A stretch of 44,949 nucleotides of DNA, from NCBI GenBank assembly GCA_904063045.1, contig CAJFCJ010000005.1, positions 95,011-139,959 of the forward strand, given 5' to 3'. Of the stretch, positions 23,115-33,638 are shown piece after piece. This stretch comes from Dimorphilus gyrociliatus. Its lineage: Eukaryota > Annelida > Polychaeta > Dinophilidae. Position 1 is the stretch's first letter. Every line of letters begins with the position of its first letter. A program made the position numbers and the translations under genes. The notes under the pieces are model-generated. The model saw only the letters and a list, made by a program, of their open reading frames with translations. It was not told the origin of the DNA and made no database searches.

Positions 23115-24140
23115 ATAATATTCAATGTCCAGTTATTATTCAACAAAAAAAGAAAATATTTTCATAAAGAGTAACAAAAGGAAAAGCCTTATTGTGAATA
23201 TTTGTGCTAAAAAAGAATTGAGAGCAATCTGTAACATCAAGACATCTGGAAGGGCAATTGCTGAAGATCTATTAACTAATTTAAATATAAATGAAAATAA
23301 CCTACCAAAACTGGAAAATCTGAGGAGATTAGCCTATTGATATTAATCAATAGGCCAAAATCAAGGCCTAAAGAACCAAAGAAAATTGATTTTGAAATTA
23401 ATACAACATTTATACAAGATGATTTTCTTCAAAGTGATATTGTTGTAAGAAATCAAAGAGTTTTACTATTTGCTTCCAAGAAAGGTTCTACTTGGACCAG
23501 TACTTTGGCAGATTGGTAAATGATTGGAAAGGACAATTACAGTTGTGACAAACCAGAAATTCCTACAATTGCAATACAACAAAGTACATAAGCTTCTATT
23601 TGAATTCAGTGGTTTGCCTTATTATTAAATTATTGTAGAATTTGGGATACACACAACAATATAATAGGGAAAAGAAGAAGGTAGGACTGCTGAAACAAGT
23701 TTTGGCATTACCTTTTCTTCCAGATGAGGCCATTCTAAACAGTTTTTACATGCTAAAAGATGAGGCCTTTGAGAGAAATGAATTTTTGGATTTTTTCCAA
23801 TACATTGAAAGTACTTGGATTAAGCATTCAATTTGGACACCAGATTGTTGGTCTGTATTTGATCTTGCCATCAGGACCAACAATAATGTTGAAGGATGGC
23901 ACAGAAGAATAAATGAAAATACTCCTGCAAAAGGCTCATTTTATATGCTCATAGATATTTTAAAACAGGAATCAAGTTTCATTCCAGTTGTAGAGAAACT
24001 TCTGTCAGAAAAAAGGCTAAAGAAGTATCAGAAGAAAAGTGTCATCCACATGCAGAACCAAGTATTTGCTGTTTGGGATGAATACAAATTGGGAATGATT
24101 ACATCTGCTGTCCCATTGCAGAAGACTTTAATTAAAAGAA
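23115..24140 (+). pseudogene. MULE (Phantom-like) transposase remnant
   Basis: Two separated parts of a MULE-type transposase. The upstream part (23125-23519, one frame break near 23335) ends in RVLLFASKKG, which resembles the region before the DGT catalytic block. The downstream part (about 23640-24130) reads ALPFLPDEAI, then RTNNNVEGWHRRIN and a C-terminal helical region, characteristic of invertebrate FLYWCH-associated MULEs. The catalytic core between them is missing, by deletion. It abuts the gypsy LTR on the left and a Tc1 remnant on the right. It is related to the element at 39420-41347, sharing the RTNN-VEG-H-R-N motif. Confidence 0.72.
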
Positions 24141-25080
24141 GCACCAAGAAGGTTTATCCTATGGGCAGATTTCGGAGATTTTTAATATTCTGAAATCTTC
24201 CATACAATGCATTATTAAACCAAATTATACAAAGAGTGGAGGTGTTGGGAGACCAAAATCTCTGTCAATTAGAGATAGGACCCTCATGAAGAGAGAAATA
24301 AACACACTGAAGAAAGAGAAACAGAGGGTTACAAGCACAAAGCTGGCATCTAAGTGCAACCTTACTGTTTCAAAAATGACAATTCAAAATGCCCTTAAAG
24401 AAATGGGAGGGAAATTTAAAAAAATTCCTAAACATTCCCCTCTCAAGAAGAAGAATCAACTTCAGTGAGTGGAAATTTGTAGAGGGTGGTTTGAAAATAA
24501 GGTAAATTTGGACAATGTAATCATCTTTGATGAATGTAGATTCAGTTTGGATGGGCCAGATAACTTCCAAACCTGGCAGTCTAATCCAGAAAGAGAAAAC
24601 TTAAGATGTCAACATTCAATGGGTAGTGGAGGAGTCACAATCTGGGGGTGTATTGGACCAGATGGGTTTGTGCAAATTTCTAGAATTGAAATAAAAAGGC
24701 ACAAAGGCATGGTACCTGGCTCTTTTGAAAAAAGAGGTCATGCCATTCCTAAAAAAACTATATAGGAAGGGTTTCATTTTCCAACAGGACAATGCCCTTG
24801 CCACAAGGCCAAAATTATGCTAAAATATTTTAAGACTGGAAAGTGCACAGTCTTACCATGGCCAGCCTACTCGCCAGATCACTCTCCCATAGAGAATGTA
24901 TGGCATATGCTGAAGATTATTGCATATGATGGGCCACAGTTTAGCAAAAAGGAAACTTTGTAGAAGTGTATCCATGAAAAAGTTGAAATACTGAACAAGA
25001 GATGGAAAAAGTACTTAATCGCCTTTCCCAACTCATTGCTGAAGAGAGTATTAAAGTAATGTTATATTTATTATAAGCTA
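24140..25080 (+). pseudogene. Tc1-like transposase remnant (second family)
   Basis: Conceptual translation starts with a helix-turn-helix region, then GVGRPKSLS and RTLMKREI. The first catalytic Asp is in IIFDECRFSLDGPDNF. The second is in QQDNA, reached only after frame changes near 24770-24800. The third acid is in SPDHSPIENVW. Stops lie at 24466 and 24763, with another near 24960. It keeps all three catalytic regions in recognisable form, unlike the copy at 293-1794, but is dead. No terminal inverted repeats were identified. Confidence 0.75.
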
Positions 25081-25728
25081 CGAATGAGTACTATTTCTTC
25101 ATCATATGTGGAGATTGTAGAGACACCGGCAATATGGTATCGTCCCTATCTGTCTTTCTAGTGAGATAATGAACCAGTGCTGGCTGCCATCCGTTACCAC
25201 TCTAATACTAATTTAAAAAAATGAATATCAATTAGGGATTGTCCTATTTCAAAGAAAATAGATTAATTGATAAGAATTCTGATAGAGAATGAGTTAAAAC
25301 CGACGTGAATATAAATTTATTTCCCTCTACAAGTCACGAATGTTTTAATAAAGGAAATACGTTAGATTATAATTAAACATTATAAAATTGACTATATGGA
25401 AAACGACACTTTGGAGGAATATTATCATTTTGTCATTAGAATATGATGGACACGACTATTGACAAACAAAACGTTTTTACGTTGTCAATGTTCATTATTT
25501 CTCTAATAAACAAACTAAATATTATCTTTAATTAGCAATAATTGTAAAAAGAAATTTTCTACTTTCGATTTAATAAGCCTATCATCTATGGATTGTGTGC
25601 GAAAATAATTGCGCAATATTTGTAATTTCTTATAATATAAATATTCAAGATGTCGCCTTTTAAACTGGTATGCAATTGGGTATTCCAATCTAATAGCGTG
25701 TTATTGAAGTGTTTTACTAATAATAGAA
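25081..25728. other. Intergenic, no gene seen
   Basis: AT-rich sequence between the Tc1 remnant and the second LRR gene. It should contain the LRR promoter. No RNA gene or convincing reading frame was found. Confidence 0.4.
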
Positions 25729-27525
25729 ATGTATATTTCCAAGTTATCAGTGCTCTGTTTGGAAAATATCTGTGATAATATGGATGTATGCTACGAAATA
25801 ATGAAATTGAAAAGATGGTGTCTACCCCATCAAATAGGAAATTCAATTTTAAATCATTATTGTCTTATTTCCAATACGAGATATAAACAAGATGATTTTC
25901 GGCTATTCTCCTCCGAAATTATAGAGTTAACTCGTATAGATTCAATGCAATTTTCATCAAATTACAAATATGAATTCTTAAGAAATCATCAAATTGAAAA
26001 ATTACATTTTAACGGAAATATGAATTTAATAGATTTCCTTCAAATTATTAATGAAAAGGAATTAAAGGAGTTTTCTATTAATAAAACAAATATGGCTGAT
26101 GATGAATATGAATATTTAATAGAATTCCTTGAAAATTGCCATAATTTGGAAATATTTCATATTAAGAGAAACAATATCAGATATTATCAATTGAGTTGCC
26201 TTACGAATAGTCTGCAATTGCACTCGAAGATGAAATCTCTTCATTTCGACGTTACTGTTGAAAAAGTTCATATGGAAATTACGAGGAAATCTCTCAACAG
26301 TGATAAGATATTGGGAGTCAATTCTTTAATTATTGAACTACCAGTTTTCGACGATATATCGTATTTTTTTGACTTTTATCTAGTTTTTAAATCTTTACAA
26401 AAGTCATGTGACCATTTGGAGAATATTGACTTTTCATTCGGCGAACTAGACGAACAGGATTCAAGGAATATTGGACAATTTTTTCAATTATGCAATAATT
26501 TAAAAACGGTTAAATTATATTTATCAACAGTTCAAAAAGAGTCGAAATGTTATATTCTAGAAGGTCTTGAAAGTTCATGTCAACGTTTAGAGACAATATT
26601 AATACGTGGAAATCTGTTCAATCAAAAGAATTTATCAAATTTCTTTAAAAAATGCTCAAATTTACAAAAAGTTACCATAGTTAATCCAAAATTGTTTACG
26701 GAATACGATATTAAAGAGATATTAACCGGTTTAAAATCGTCTAATCTATCCTTAAAACAATTAACCTTAACTTACGATATTGATAAATTATCGGATCAAA
26801 TCTTTCATGATTTCTTCCTCATTTCTCCCCAATTGGAATATATTGAAATGAGAAAAACTCGGGGAGATCGTTCTACGTTCATCTATAATCTTATTAAACC
26901 GGAACTTATTAAAAATATTCATCTTGTTAATAGGCCTATTGGATATTTTCAATCAAAGGTAGCCGATTTATTAACTACTTGTACAAATGTGGAATTGGTG
27001 GATTTATCATTTAATAGGAATCCTTTCGATGAGAGTAATAATTATCTTTTTTCACTTTTCAAGAATTCTTCATCAACATTGAAAATAATCAATTTAAATT
27101 CATGTTGTTTGAACGATATTACAGCCATTCAACTTGGTTATTCGTTAAGCTATTGTAATAGAATACAAGTCTTTAACTTTGATAATAATCCAAATTTACC
27201 GAATGGATTAAACGAGATATTTATTGGTTTAAAATCATCATCTTCTTGTCTGAAAGAGTTGAAATTTTCAAGATGCGCCCTAACCGGAGAACATACTGAA
27301 AATTTAGAAAATTTACTCTTATCCTGTTGTAAAATCTATCAACTTTGCGTTAGTATGAATAAAGATATGGGCGATCATTTTAAAAATATCTGCAATGGAT
27401 TAAGATCGTCTCGTCTAACTATTGAAAAATTCTTTATTGCCGATTGTAATTTCACATTATCTCAACTTGCTTATTGTAAAAATTTCTTTAAAAACTATGC
27501 AAAACTTACTATTATTGTTGTTTGA
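25729..27525 (+). CDS. Leucine-rich-repeat protein, RNI-like
   Basis: An intronless 598-residue frame. The first ~60 residues (LCLENICDNM..., then a WCLPHQIGNSIL stretch) resemble the short helical cap before leucine-rich repeats in ZYG11-type or F-box-like adaptors; this is tentative. The rest is irregular leucine-rich repeats. The last ~200 residues match the 57-residue unit of the 5586-7394 gene, for example NVELVDLSFNRN, LKIINLNSCCL and IFIGLKSSSSCLKELKFSRCALT. No signal peptide or membrane segment is seen. A ubiquitin-ligase adaptor or other binding scaffold is possible. Its repeats are more diverged than in the other gene, so this may be the older form. Confidence 0.75.
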   Translation: MYISKLSVLCLENICDNMDVCYEIMKLKRWCLPHQIGNSILNHYCLISNTRYKQDDFRLFSSEIIELTRIDSMQFSSNYKYEFLRNHQIEKLHFNGNMNLIDFLQIINEKELKEFSINKTNMADDEYEYLIEFLENCHNLEIFHIKRNNIRYYQLSCLTNSLQLHSKMKSLHFDVTVEKVHMEITRKSLNSDKILGVNSLIIELPVFDDISYFFDFYLVFKSLQKSCDHLENIDFSFGELDEQDSRNIGQFFQLCNNLKTVKLYLSTVQKESKCYILEGLESSCQRLETILIRGNLFNQKNLSNFFKKCSNLQKVTIVNPKLFTEYDIKEILTGLKSSNLSLKQLTLTYDIDKLSDQIFHDFFLISPQLEYIEMRKTRGDRSTFIYNLIKPELIKNIHLVNRPIGYFQSKVADLLTTCTNVELVDLSFNRNPFDESNNYLFSLFKNSSSTLKIINLNSCCLNDITAIQLGYSLSYCNRIQVFNFDNNPNLPNGLNEIFIGLKSSSSCLKELKFSRCALTGEHTENLENLLLSCCKIYQLCVSMNKDMGDHFKNICNGLRSSRLTIEKFFIADCNFTLSQLAYCKNFFKNYAKLTIIVV

Positions 27526-28005
27526 ATGTTTTATTATCAATCTTTTGTTTGTTTGTTTGTTTGTTTGTTTGTTAAATTTCTTAGTTATTCATTATCGCTC
27601 AGTTGTAAAATTTATTTAAGTATACTTTTTGTTCTGTTTATATAAAATATGCTCAGGCGTTAAATTTGAATAGTTAACAATTATTTAATATACAGTATAT
27701 ACGACAACCATTTTCTTTGTTTTCTTTTTTTAGTGCGTAACCATAACAACCGATTTATAAATAAGAAGATTCTATCGGGAAAGCTTTTTTAAGACTATTT
27801 TTTAGATATTTTACATTATATTTATAGGCATTAATCATATTTATTTGCCTTCAAAATAGCTTTCAAATCTAGAGATATACAGTATTTCATACCAATTAGT
27901 CAATATATTGGCCTACGAAGGCCTATTGGTGTGTAGACTACACAAAAGCAGCCAACGCTACTCTATATTTTCGAACGTATTCCCTTCCCTGGTAACCCTG
28001 TCAAG
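27526..28005. other. Intergenic with simple repeat
   Basis: AT-rich spacer holding a (GTTT)n tract at 27545-27572 shortly after the LRR stop codon. No gene was recognised; the right half would contain the promoter of the small gene at 28006. Confidence 0.4.
27545..27572 (+). repeat. (GTTT)n microsatellite
   Basis: About seven perfect GTTT units in the 3' flank of the LRR gene. Confidence 0.9.
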
Positions 28006-28240
28006 ATGCTAACAAATTTCTATATTATATTTGGAATATTATTAATTTCAAGTCAACTTATCAATACAATGGTTGATGTAGAAAGTGTCATTGTCGCTCT
28101 AGACGAATTCGAAGAGGCCGATAAAGGGGATAAAAAATCTGGAAAATTAATATCAGAAGATATAAAAGACAGAGGTAAGAGAAAAAAGATTACACTATTG
28201 ATTTTTAATAATACTTCTCTTTACAGATATGCTAAAATGA
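28006..28240 (+). CDS. Possible small secreted peptide, two exons
   Basis: Exon 1 is 28006-28174 and exon 2 is 28227-28240, with a 52-bp GT..AG intron (GTAAGA to TTTACAG). The spliced product is 60 residues. The first ~20 residues are a good signal-peptide-like stretch (FYIIFGILLISS). The rest is acidic and lysine-rich with no cysteines (for example EFEEADKGDKKSGK). The dibasic KK and the KR-like sites could be processing sites, but this is weak. Unspliced, the frame would run to 28296 (96 residues). No family is recognised. Confidence 0.4.
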
Positions 28241-28644
28241 CGAAATGTATTATGAATATTCAAGAATTGTGTATTGAAATTACTGTTAGTGAATGATGAC
28301 TATTTTTTAAAAGAGAGAGAGAGAGATAGTGATTAGTTGAGATTAAGAACTCTAAATCTACTAAATTACCAGATCAGATAACTTTCAAGTACATAGGTAG
28401 AATATTGGCAATCGCTACAAAAATACATTATATATTGTCCGTTTGACCGAAAATACTACCATCTATCTCGAATTTCAATAAACCTTCTTTACTATTTGTT
28501 ATCATTGAATATCTTAGCCAATGATTATCGCCTAGAATTTTCATCTACTATATCATTAGAATAATGAATATTTATATTTCTTGTTGCGTTCAAATCGGCT
28601 ACACAATCGTTTAGCTGCTTTGTAACAGTACTTTGAATACATTC
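28241..28644. other. Intergenic, no gene seen
   Basis: Contains a short GA-rich stretch (GAGAGAGAGAGA near 28313-28326) and otherwise featureless AT-rich DNA. Confidence 0.4.
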
Positions 28645-28797
28645 AGATAATTCAAGAAAAAGTATTGCCGAATTGTTCACCAGTCGTCGAAAATTGGAAA
28701 GAATAGATTTATCTAATAATCCTTCAATGGGAGAAGGATTATCTACAATTTGTAAAGATTACAATAAATACAACAGCAATCACGTTAGAGGACAGTG
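28645..28797 (+). pseudogene. LRR gene fragment
   Basis: A 50-codon stretch reads like most of one 57-residue unit of the neighbouring LRR genes: KSIAELFTSRRKLERIDLSNNPSMGEGLSTICKD. It ends at a stop just before the Tc1 fragment. It is either an exon of a broken third LRR gene or a stray duplicate. Confidence 0.55.
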
Positions 28798-28825
28798 AAA
28801 ATAGAAAAGTTAATTTTTTACATAT

Positions 28826-29605
28826 AAAAGTGGACGACAGGAATATGTGGACACCATAAATTTTGATAGGCCAACTTTTATAATTAATGGTTAAAATTGT
28901 TTTTTTGATGCAAATTAGTATTTTTTCTCTAAATTTATATAGAAAAAGACTTAAATTGATATAAACATTTTGTGAACATTATTAGCAAAAATTCTTAGTA
29001 ATTTTCATAAGTTTTTTCTTTATTTGGCCGCGCGACATGTTTATTGGAACATTGAGTTGACATCCGGTTTAGCATTCAAATAGATGTCTCAAAAAAAATT
29101 TTTTTCAACTTATTTCCTGTTTTAGGTTAAGTTAATTAGTTATTGAATATTAAAAATTACTGTATATAATTTATATTGTATTTTTTTTAATTATGGAGCG
29201 GAGTAAAGATATTAGGGATCTTGTAATAAAAAAATATAGACAAATAGGGAAATTGAGGGCAACAGCAAGAATTTTAGTAATGGCACCATCATCAGTTAGT
29301 AACATCTTGAAATATAGGCAACCAGAACAAGACAATAGGGGCAGTCCAAAGAAGATTTCCGACAGAGAAATAACCAGGATGAAAAGGATTGTGAAGAAAC
29401 TGAAAGATAACAAGCAAAGAGTGATAGCAGCAAAGGTATTGAAGGAATTAGAAGGAGATTGAAGCATCAGAACAATTCAGAGGGGGCTGAAAACACAAAA
29501 CTTCAAATACAAAAGAGTCAGACAAAGAAATGATCTCACCTCCAAAGGTTGTAAACACAGAAAAGAATATTGTCTCAATATTATTAGCAAATATCTAGAC
29601 TGATC
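28826..29605 (+). mobile_element. 5' half of a Tc1-like element
   Basis: The left end (from 28826, after TA at 28824-28825) matches the left inverted repeat of the 293-1794 element in degenerate form (GTGGACACCATAAATTTTGATAGG). The transposase starts at 29193 and is similar to the 479-1435 protein through its helix-turn-helix and hook (PEQDNRGSPKK); a stop interrupts it at 29460. The element ends at about 29605, before any catalytic Asp, and TRPM-like sequence begins immediately. The right half and right inverted repeat are missing. Confidence 0.78.
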
Positions 29606-31492
29606 TACAATAAATACATTAGGTTTTTTATCAATTCCATCATTTTTCATTGTTAGTATGTTGCATATTTCTTGTAGAGTTTTGTATATTTCACCGCCAA
29701 TTACTATTAATATTGAAATTAAATAGTAATCAGGAATTTTATTGATCTCTTCCGCTTGTATAATTTGTTTCTGCAATATCGCTTTAGGGAGAAATGATGA
29801 GCTGTCCATTTTTTTAAGTGATTTAAACTTAATATGATTAGGGCAAATCCCCTTTGAGCTATGTTTAAGACATGACGGTTCTGTACTATATAATTTAATG
29901 TTCTTTTCTTGTATCGCCTCTTTACAGGGTCCTAATAATTTTGAACATCCATCAATTAATATCAATGGTGAGAATGCTTCTACAACTGCATTAAATTTCT
30001 TTTCAAAGATTCTCTTAAACTGATTATCAAAGTTATCGTGCTCGTAATTATTGTTAAATGTTATAAATAAATGTTTGTCTTTCAGTATATCTTTCATTTT
30101 TTTCAAAGTATTTTTTACAGTTGCGTTCTCTTGTTCATCAATAAAGTAGGATGAATAATTTTCTTCATAAATCTCTTGAAGGCAGTCTTTTAAACCATTT
30201 TCCTCTTGTTTGAATGTTTTCAAATATTTCTTGCACTCTTCATTCATCCTCTCATCTTCTACTTCAGTTAGAGAAATAATATATTTTTTAGACTTTAACC
30301 TTTGAATAACCTCATCATTACTATTGCCTTCAAAATTAATTAAGACATCAATAACCTTTTCATGTTGTGTCTGAACATATTTAATGAATGCTTCTTTAGT
30401 TTCCATTTCATCCTCACCTTCTCCAAGAAAATAGAAATATTGATGATTTAGGTCCAAACCGGCACCCTTTAATGCGTCTTGACTTACACTATCTTGATTT
30501 GTGATTAAATCATGTTTACCCGCTACAAATCCACACCATATAGATTTGTTGTCATTTGTATCATCAATCATACTTGTCAATAATCTATTCGATGTTCCAT
30601 CAGTTAAAAATAATGATGTAGTTTTTGTTAGATGCGACTTTAATTGTTGAATATTATCATCAGATAGAGTTGAATTTGGTAGTTGTATTATAAAGTTTGG
30701 TTTCATGTTGAAATTAGGAAAGTTTTTAACCTTACTATCTATTTTAATAACAGAAGAATATAACTTTCTTTTAAATATTTTATTTTTATTGTTCAACCAT
30801 ATTACATCTTGTCTCTTTTCTAAACAGTTTTGTATTTTTAATAAATTATCATCATTTTCATCAAAAATCAAATGAATTACATCATTTTCCATCTCTCTCT
30901 TCAAATCATCAACAATCGATAAATAATTAACATTTCCCTCATCGTTTTCTTTTGGATTATATATAACTATTGGAACAGGACAACCTCCATTTTCCTTATA
31001 TTTTTTAATACTTTTTAATAGTAATTTCAATGCAGGATATTCAAGACTATCCGATGTTATTAATACTTTCTTTTCTTTAAGAATATCTATAAAATTCTCT
31101 ATAAATTTGTTTTCAATCTCTTCTTTTTGCTCATCAAATGTGTCATTTGAAGGATGACAGACAAATGTTTGATCAAATTTATCAATAGAAAATTTTTCTT
31201 TTAGTTTTGATAAAATTGTTGTAGTTTTTTTTCTTGAAGAAGAAGAATCTGCGGTCTTATTTCTTGATTCAATCTCTTTATATGTTTCAATACAAATTTC
31301 TCCATTAAAAATAATCATCTCCTTCTGAAAAGAGCAGTCAACTCAAGGTATTTTGTTTAATAATACAATCTGGTCAAAGAAATGAAATATTTAGTTGTTT
31401 AAATTTTAATAGATTATATGAAAAATAGGGTATTAAACTTTTCAAATAAATATTTTATTTACCTGCAAAGATGATTCTGGAGGAGGAGTTGC
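29606..31492 (-). pseudogene. TRPM-like N-terminal region, copy 1
   Basis: Exon 2 is 31324-29606. Exon 1 is 31492-31463 plus a start codon stranded at 36544-36542, beyond a BEL element. The intron 31462-31325 is GT..AG. The frame is open for ~570 codons of a cytosolic, lysine-rich region. It is assigned to TRPM only because its near-identical copy at 43611-44949 continues into clear TRPM channel sequence. Markers shared by the copies include NHQYFYFLGEGEDEMET and LILIDGCSKLLGPCK. On the 3' side the gene stops at a Tc1 fragment, and another 44 codons of nonsense follow before a stop. No channel region exists here, so no channel can be made. Confidence 0.72.
31488..31492 (+). other. Left target-site duplication of BEL element
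   Basis: GTTGC directly left of the 5' LTR, repeated at 36537-36541. Confidence 0.88.
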
Positions 31493-31537
31493 TGTTTGAG
31501 AACCTGATCGCGATCGGTAGGTGTTGTTGTGGTGGTC

Positions 31538-31572
<35 letters not shown>

Positions 31573-31744
31573 AGTATCAAGTCTCATGTGTCATGCTTCG
31601 AGACGTAATCTCGTAGTTACGTAATCACGTGTATCCACACGTGATAATTATTAGCTTTGGTCATTAGAATACAGCAACCGTTTGATACAGTTACCGACAG
31701 TAAATATACATAGTTCGTAATTGTAGAAGAACCGATCTTGAACA
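31493..31744 (+). repeat. 5' LTR of BEL element
   Basis: 252 bp from TGTTTGAGAA to GAACA, including a (TA)n tract at about 31541-31568. Confidence 0.9.
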
Positions 31745-31946
31745 GTATCAAATGTAAGCAAGGATATTCTAAGCGAATATACGAGAATCCAATTAAGAAA
31801 TTGTTCTGCAGTTCCTTTTTTTTCTTTTTTTTTTGGAACGTTCAAAAGAAAAGAATCGAACATTCTTTTTTTTTTCTCAATTGGACAATTCAACCTCCTC
31901 TCTTGGAATAAGTCTAAGTTATATTAAGTGAGCATAAGAAATTAAG
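31745..31946 (+). other. BEL 5' leader
   Basis: Untranslated leader between the 5' LTR and the first gag ATG at 31947. It contains long T-runs (around 31816-31835 and 31866-31877). No standard primer-binding sequence was recognised in the first 30 bases. Confidence 0.5.
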
Positions 31947-33638
31947 ATGATGAAACCTCAAAGAAGGCAAACTATGAAAAGGAAGAGTGGAGAAATACCA
32001 GAGAAGGAAGTTCTCTGTTCTGTTAGAATGTCATTAGGACATATTGGAAATAGTTTGGAGAGAGGAAGGGTGACGCAAGATATACTCAAGAGACTCAATA
32101 ATGCCTTGGATAAAATAGATGAACTTCCGAGAACTAAAGAAGTTCTTACAGTCTAAGAGAAGGTATTAGACCTTCAAAGAAGAGCCAAATTGATACCTCT
32201 ACAAAATAAGAGGAAGGCCAGTGGGACTAAGAAATCTCCTAACAGCCCTGACAAAACAGTGGAGATGGCACCATGGGAAGAATGTTGTACAAGATCACAG
32301 TATAAAAGCACCCCAACAGTAAGAGAACCAATAGGTACCCAATATCCCAATAGTGGACCAATGGATTCCTTCGATATCCAATTGAAAGAAGGCATTAAAA
32401 ATGGCACCGCCACCTTGGAAATGGAGGAATCAAGTCTTGAGGAACTAAGTGAAGAGGCGTCTGAAAGGGAATCACAAGAGGCAACATACAACAACTACTC
32501 TGATACTCAATGCACCCAAAATTCAACACTAACCGAAGCACAGCTGAGAGAAGTAGAGTACGCTACCCATTGTCAGACCAAAAGGCAGCTGGAAGTTGTC
32601 AAGAAGGAACTACAGGTAGTTTTCAACAAAAAGCTAGACGACGTGAAAGCCCTGATGAAATGTGATCAGAACTGCCAGATGGCGAAGGAAAATAAGGGGT
32701 GGTTAGAAGAAATAGCACAGAAGGTGGATAAAATCTCAGATAGGATAAGTCCCGCAGCTGCAGTGGGCATAGTGGATATTTCACCTCCTGGAGACTTGTC
32801 CGAATATATCTATGATGGACATAATATGCCACTAAGACAATTCGTGTTGAGAACTCAAACCGTCTTAGAAGCATACCCTCACACAACTGATAGGGTAAAG
32901 TACCATTACCTACTAAAAGTCACAAAGGGACTACAACACAAGTATGTCCTGATGTATCAGTACGCAAAAAACCCCTTTCAGGATGTATGGAAGGCGTGGA
33001 AGAGCAGAATTGGAAAGGATGGGCTAACTATTAATGATACTATAGAGAAAGTAAAAATGGGTTTTGGTCAGAGTATAGAGGAAGGTATGATGGTGTCATT
33101 GGCCATCTTACAGAGATATTTAATGGTAGAACAATTGGAGAACAGAGCTACTTCAGAAGAGGTATCCTTCCTTTGTTCAGCTATTTTATCTCTGCTGCCT
33201 AAAGGGCTACGTCATAGGTTCCTCGAAAAGTTCAGTTTGGAAGTTAATGAGTCCATTCAATCAGCACCGCTTTGAGAGGAACTACTGAAGTTTATAAACT
33301 CAACATGCAAGAATGAAGAGGCAATGACGATGTACAAGAATGATGACGCTCATAAGAAATTCAAGCCAGCAGCAATAGCAACTCACAGGAAGAACAATTG
33401 TCCAGCTTGCAAATGCTAGCATGACATCAGAAACTGTGAGTTTTTTAGGGACTGTTCCTATGGCAGCAAAAAGGGGATCCTACGGGAGAACAAACTCTGC
33501 TTTAAATGCTTTGGTACAGGACATCTGATCACAACCTGCCAGTCTGGCATCAGATGCAATAAGTGCAAAGGGGATCATAACACCTTACTGCATACCTCAA
33601 AGGAGGACCTTACATCAGGGCCTGGGACAGGTTACAAT
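31947..33638 (+). pseudogene. BEL gag, interrupted by stops
   Basis: One frame from 31947 continues into pol but is cut by in-frame stops at 32154-32156 (TAA), 33273-33275 (TGA) and 33417-33419 (TAG). A polar N-terminal part and a capsid-like helical part precede three nucleic-acid-binding knuckles: CPACKC (partly destroyed by the TAG), CFKCFGTGHLITTC and CNKCKGDH. The arrangement fits BEL/Pao gag, which coats the element RNA and forms particles. Because the frame is otherwise conserved, the stops look like point mutations. Confidence 0.8.

Noticed and set aside
29477-29605. Last 44 codons of the long minus-strand frame of TRPM copy 1
   Set aside because: They read through antisense Tc1 sequence and do not match copy 2; not genuine protein.
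31541-31568. (TA)n tract as an independent microsatellite or origin-like element
   Set aside because: The same tract is present at the same offset in the 3' LTR (about 36333-36360), so it is part of the BEL LTR.
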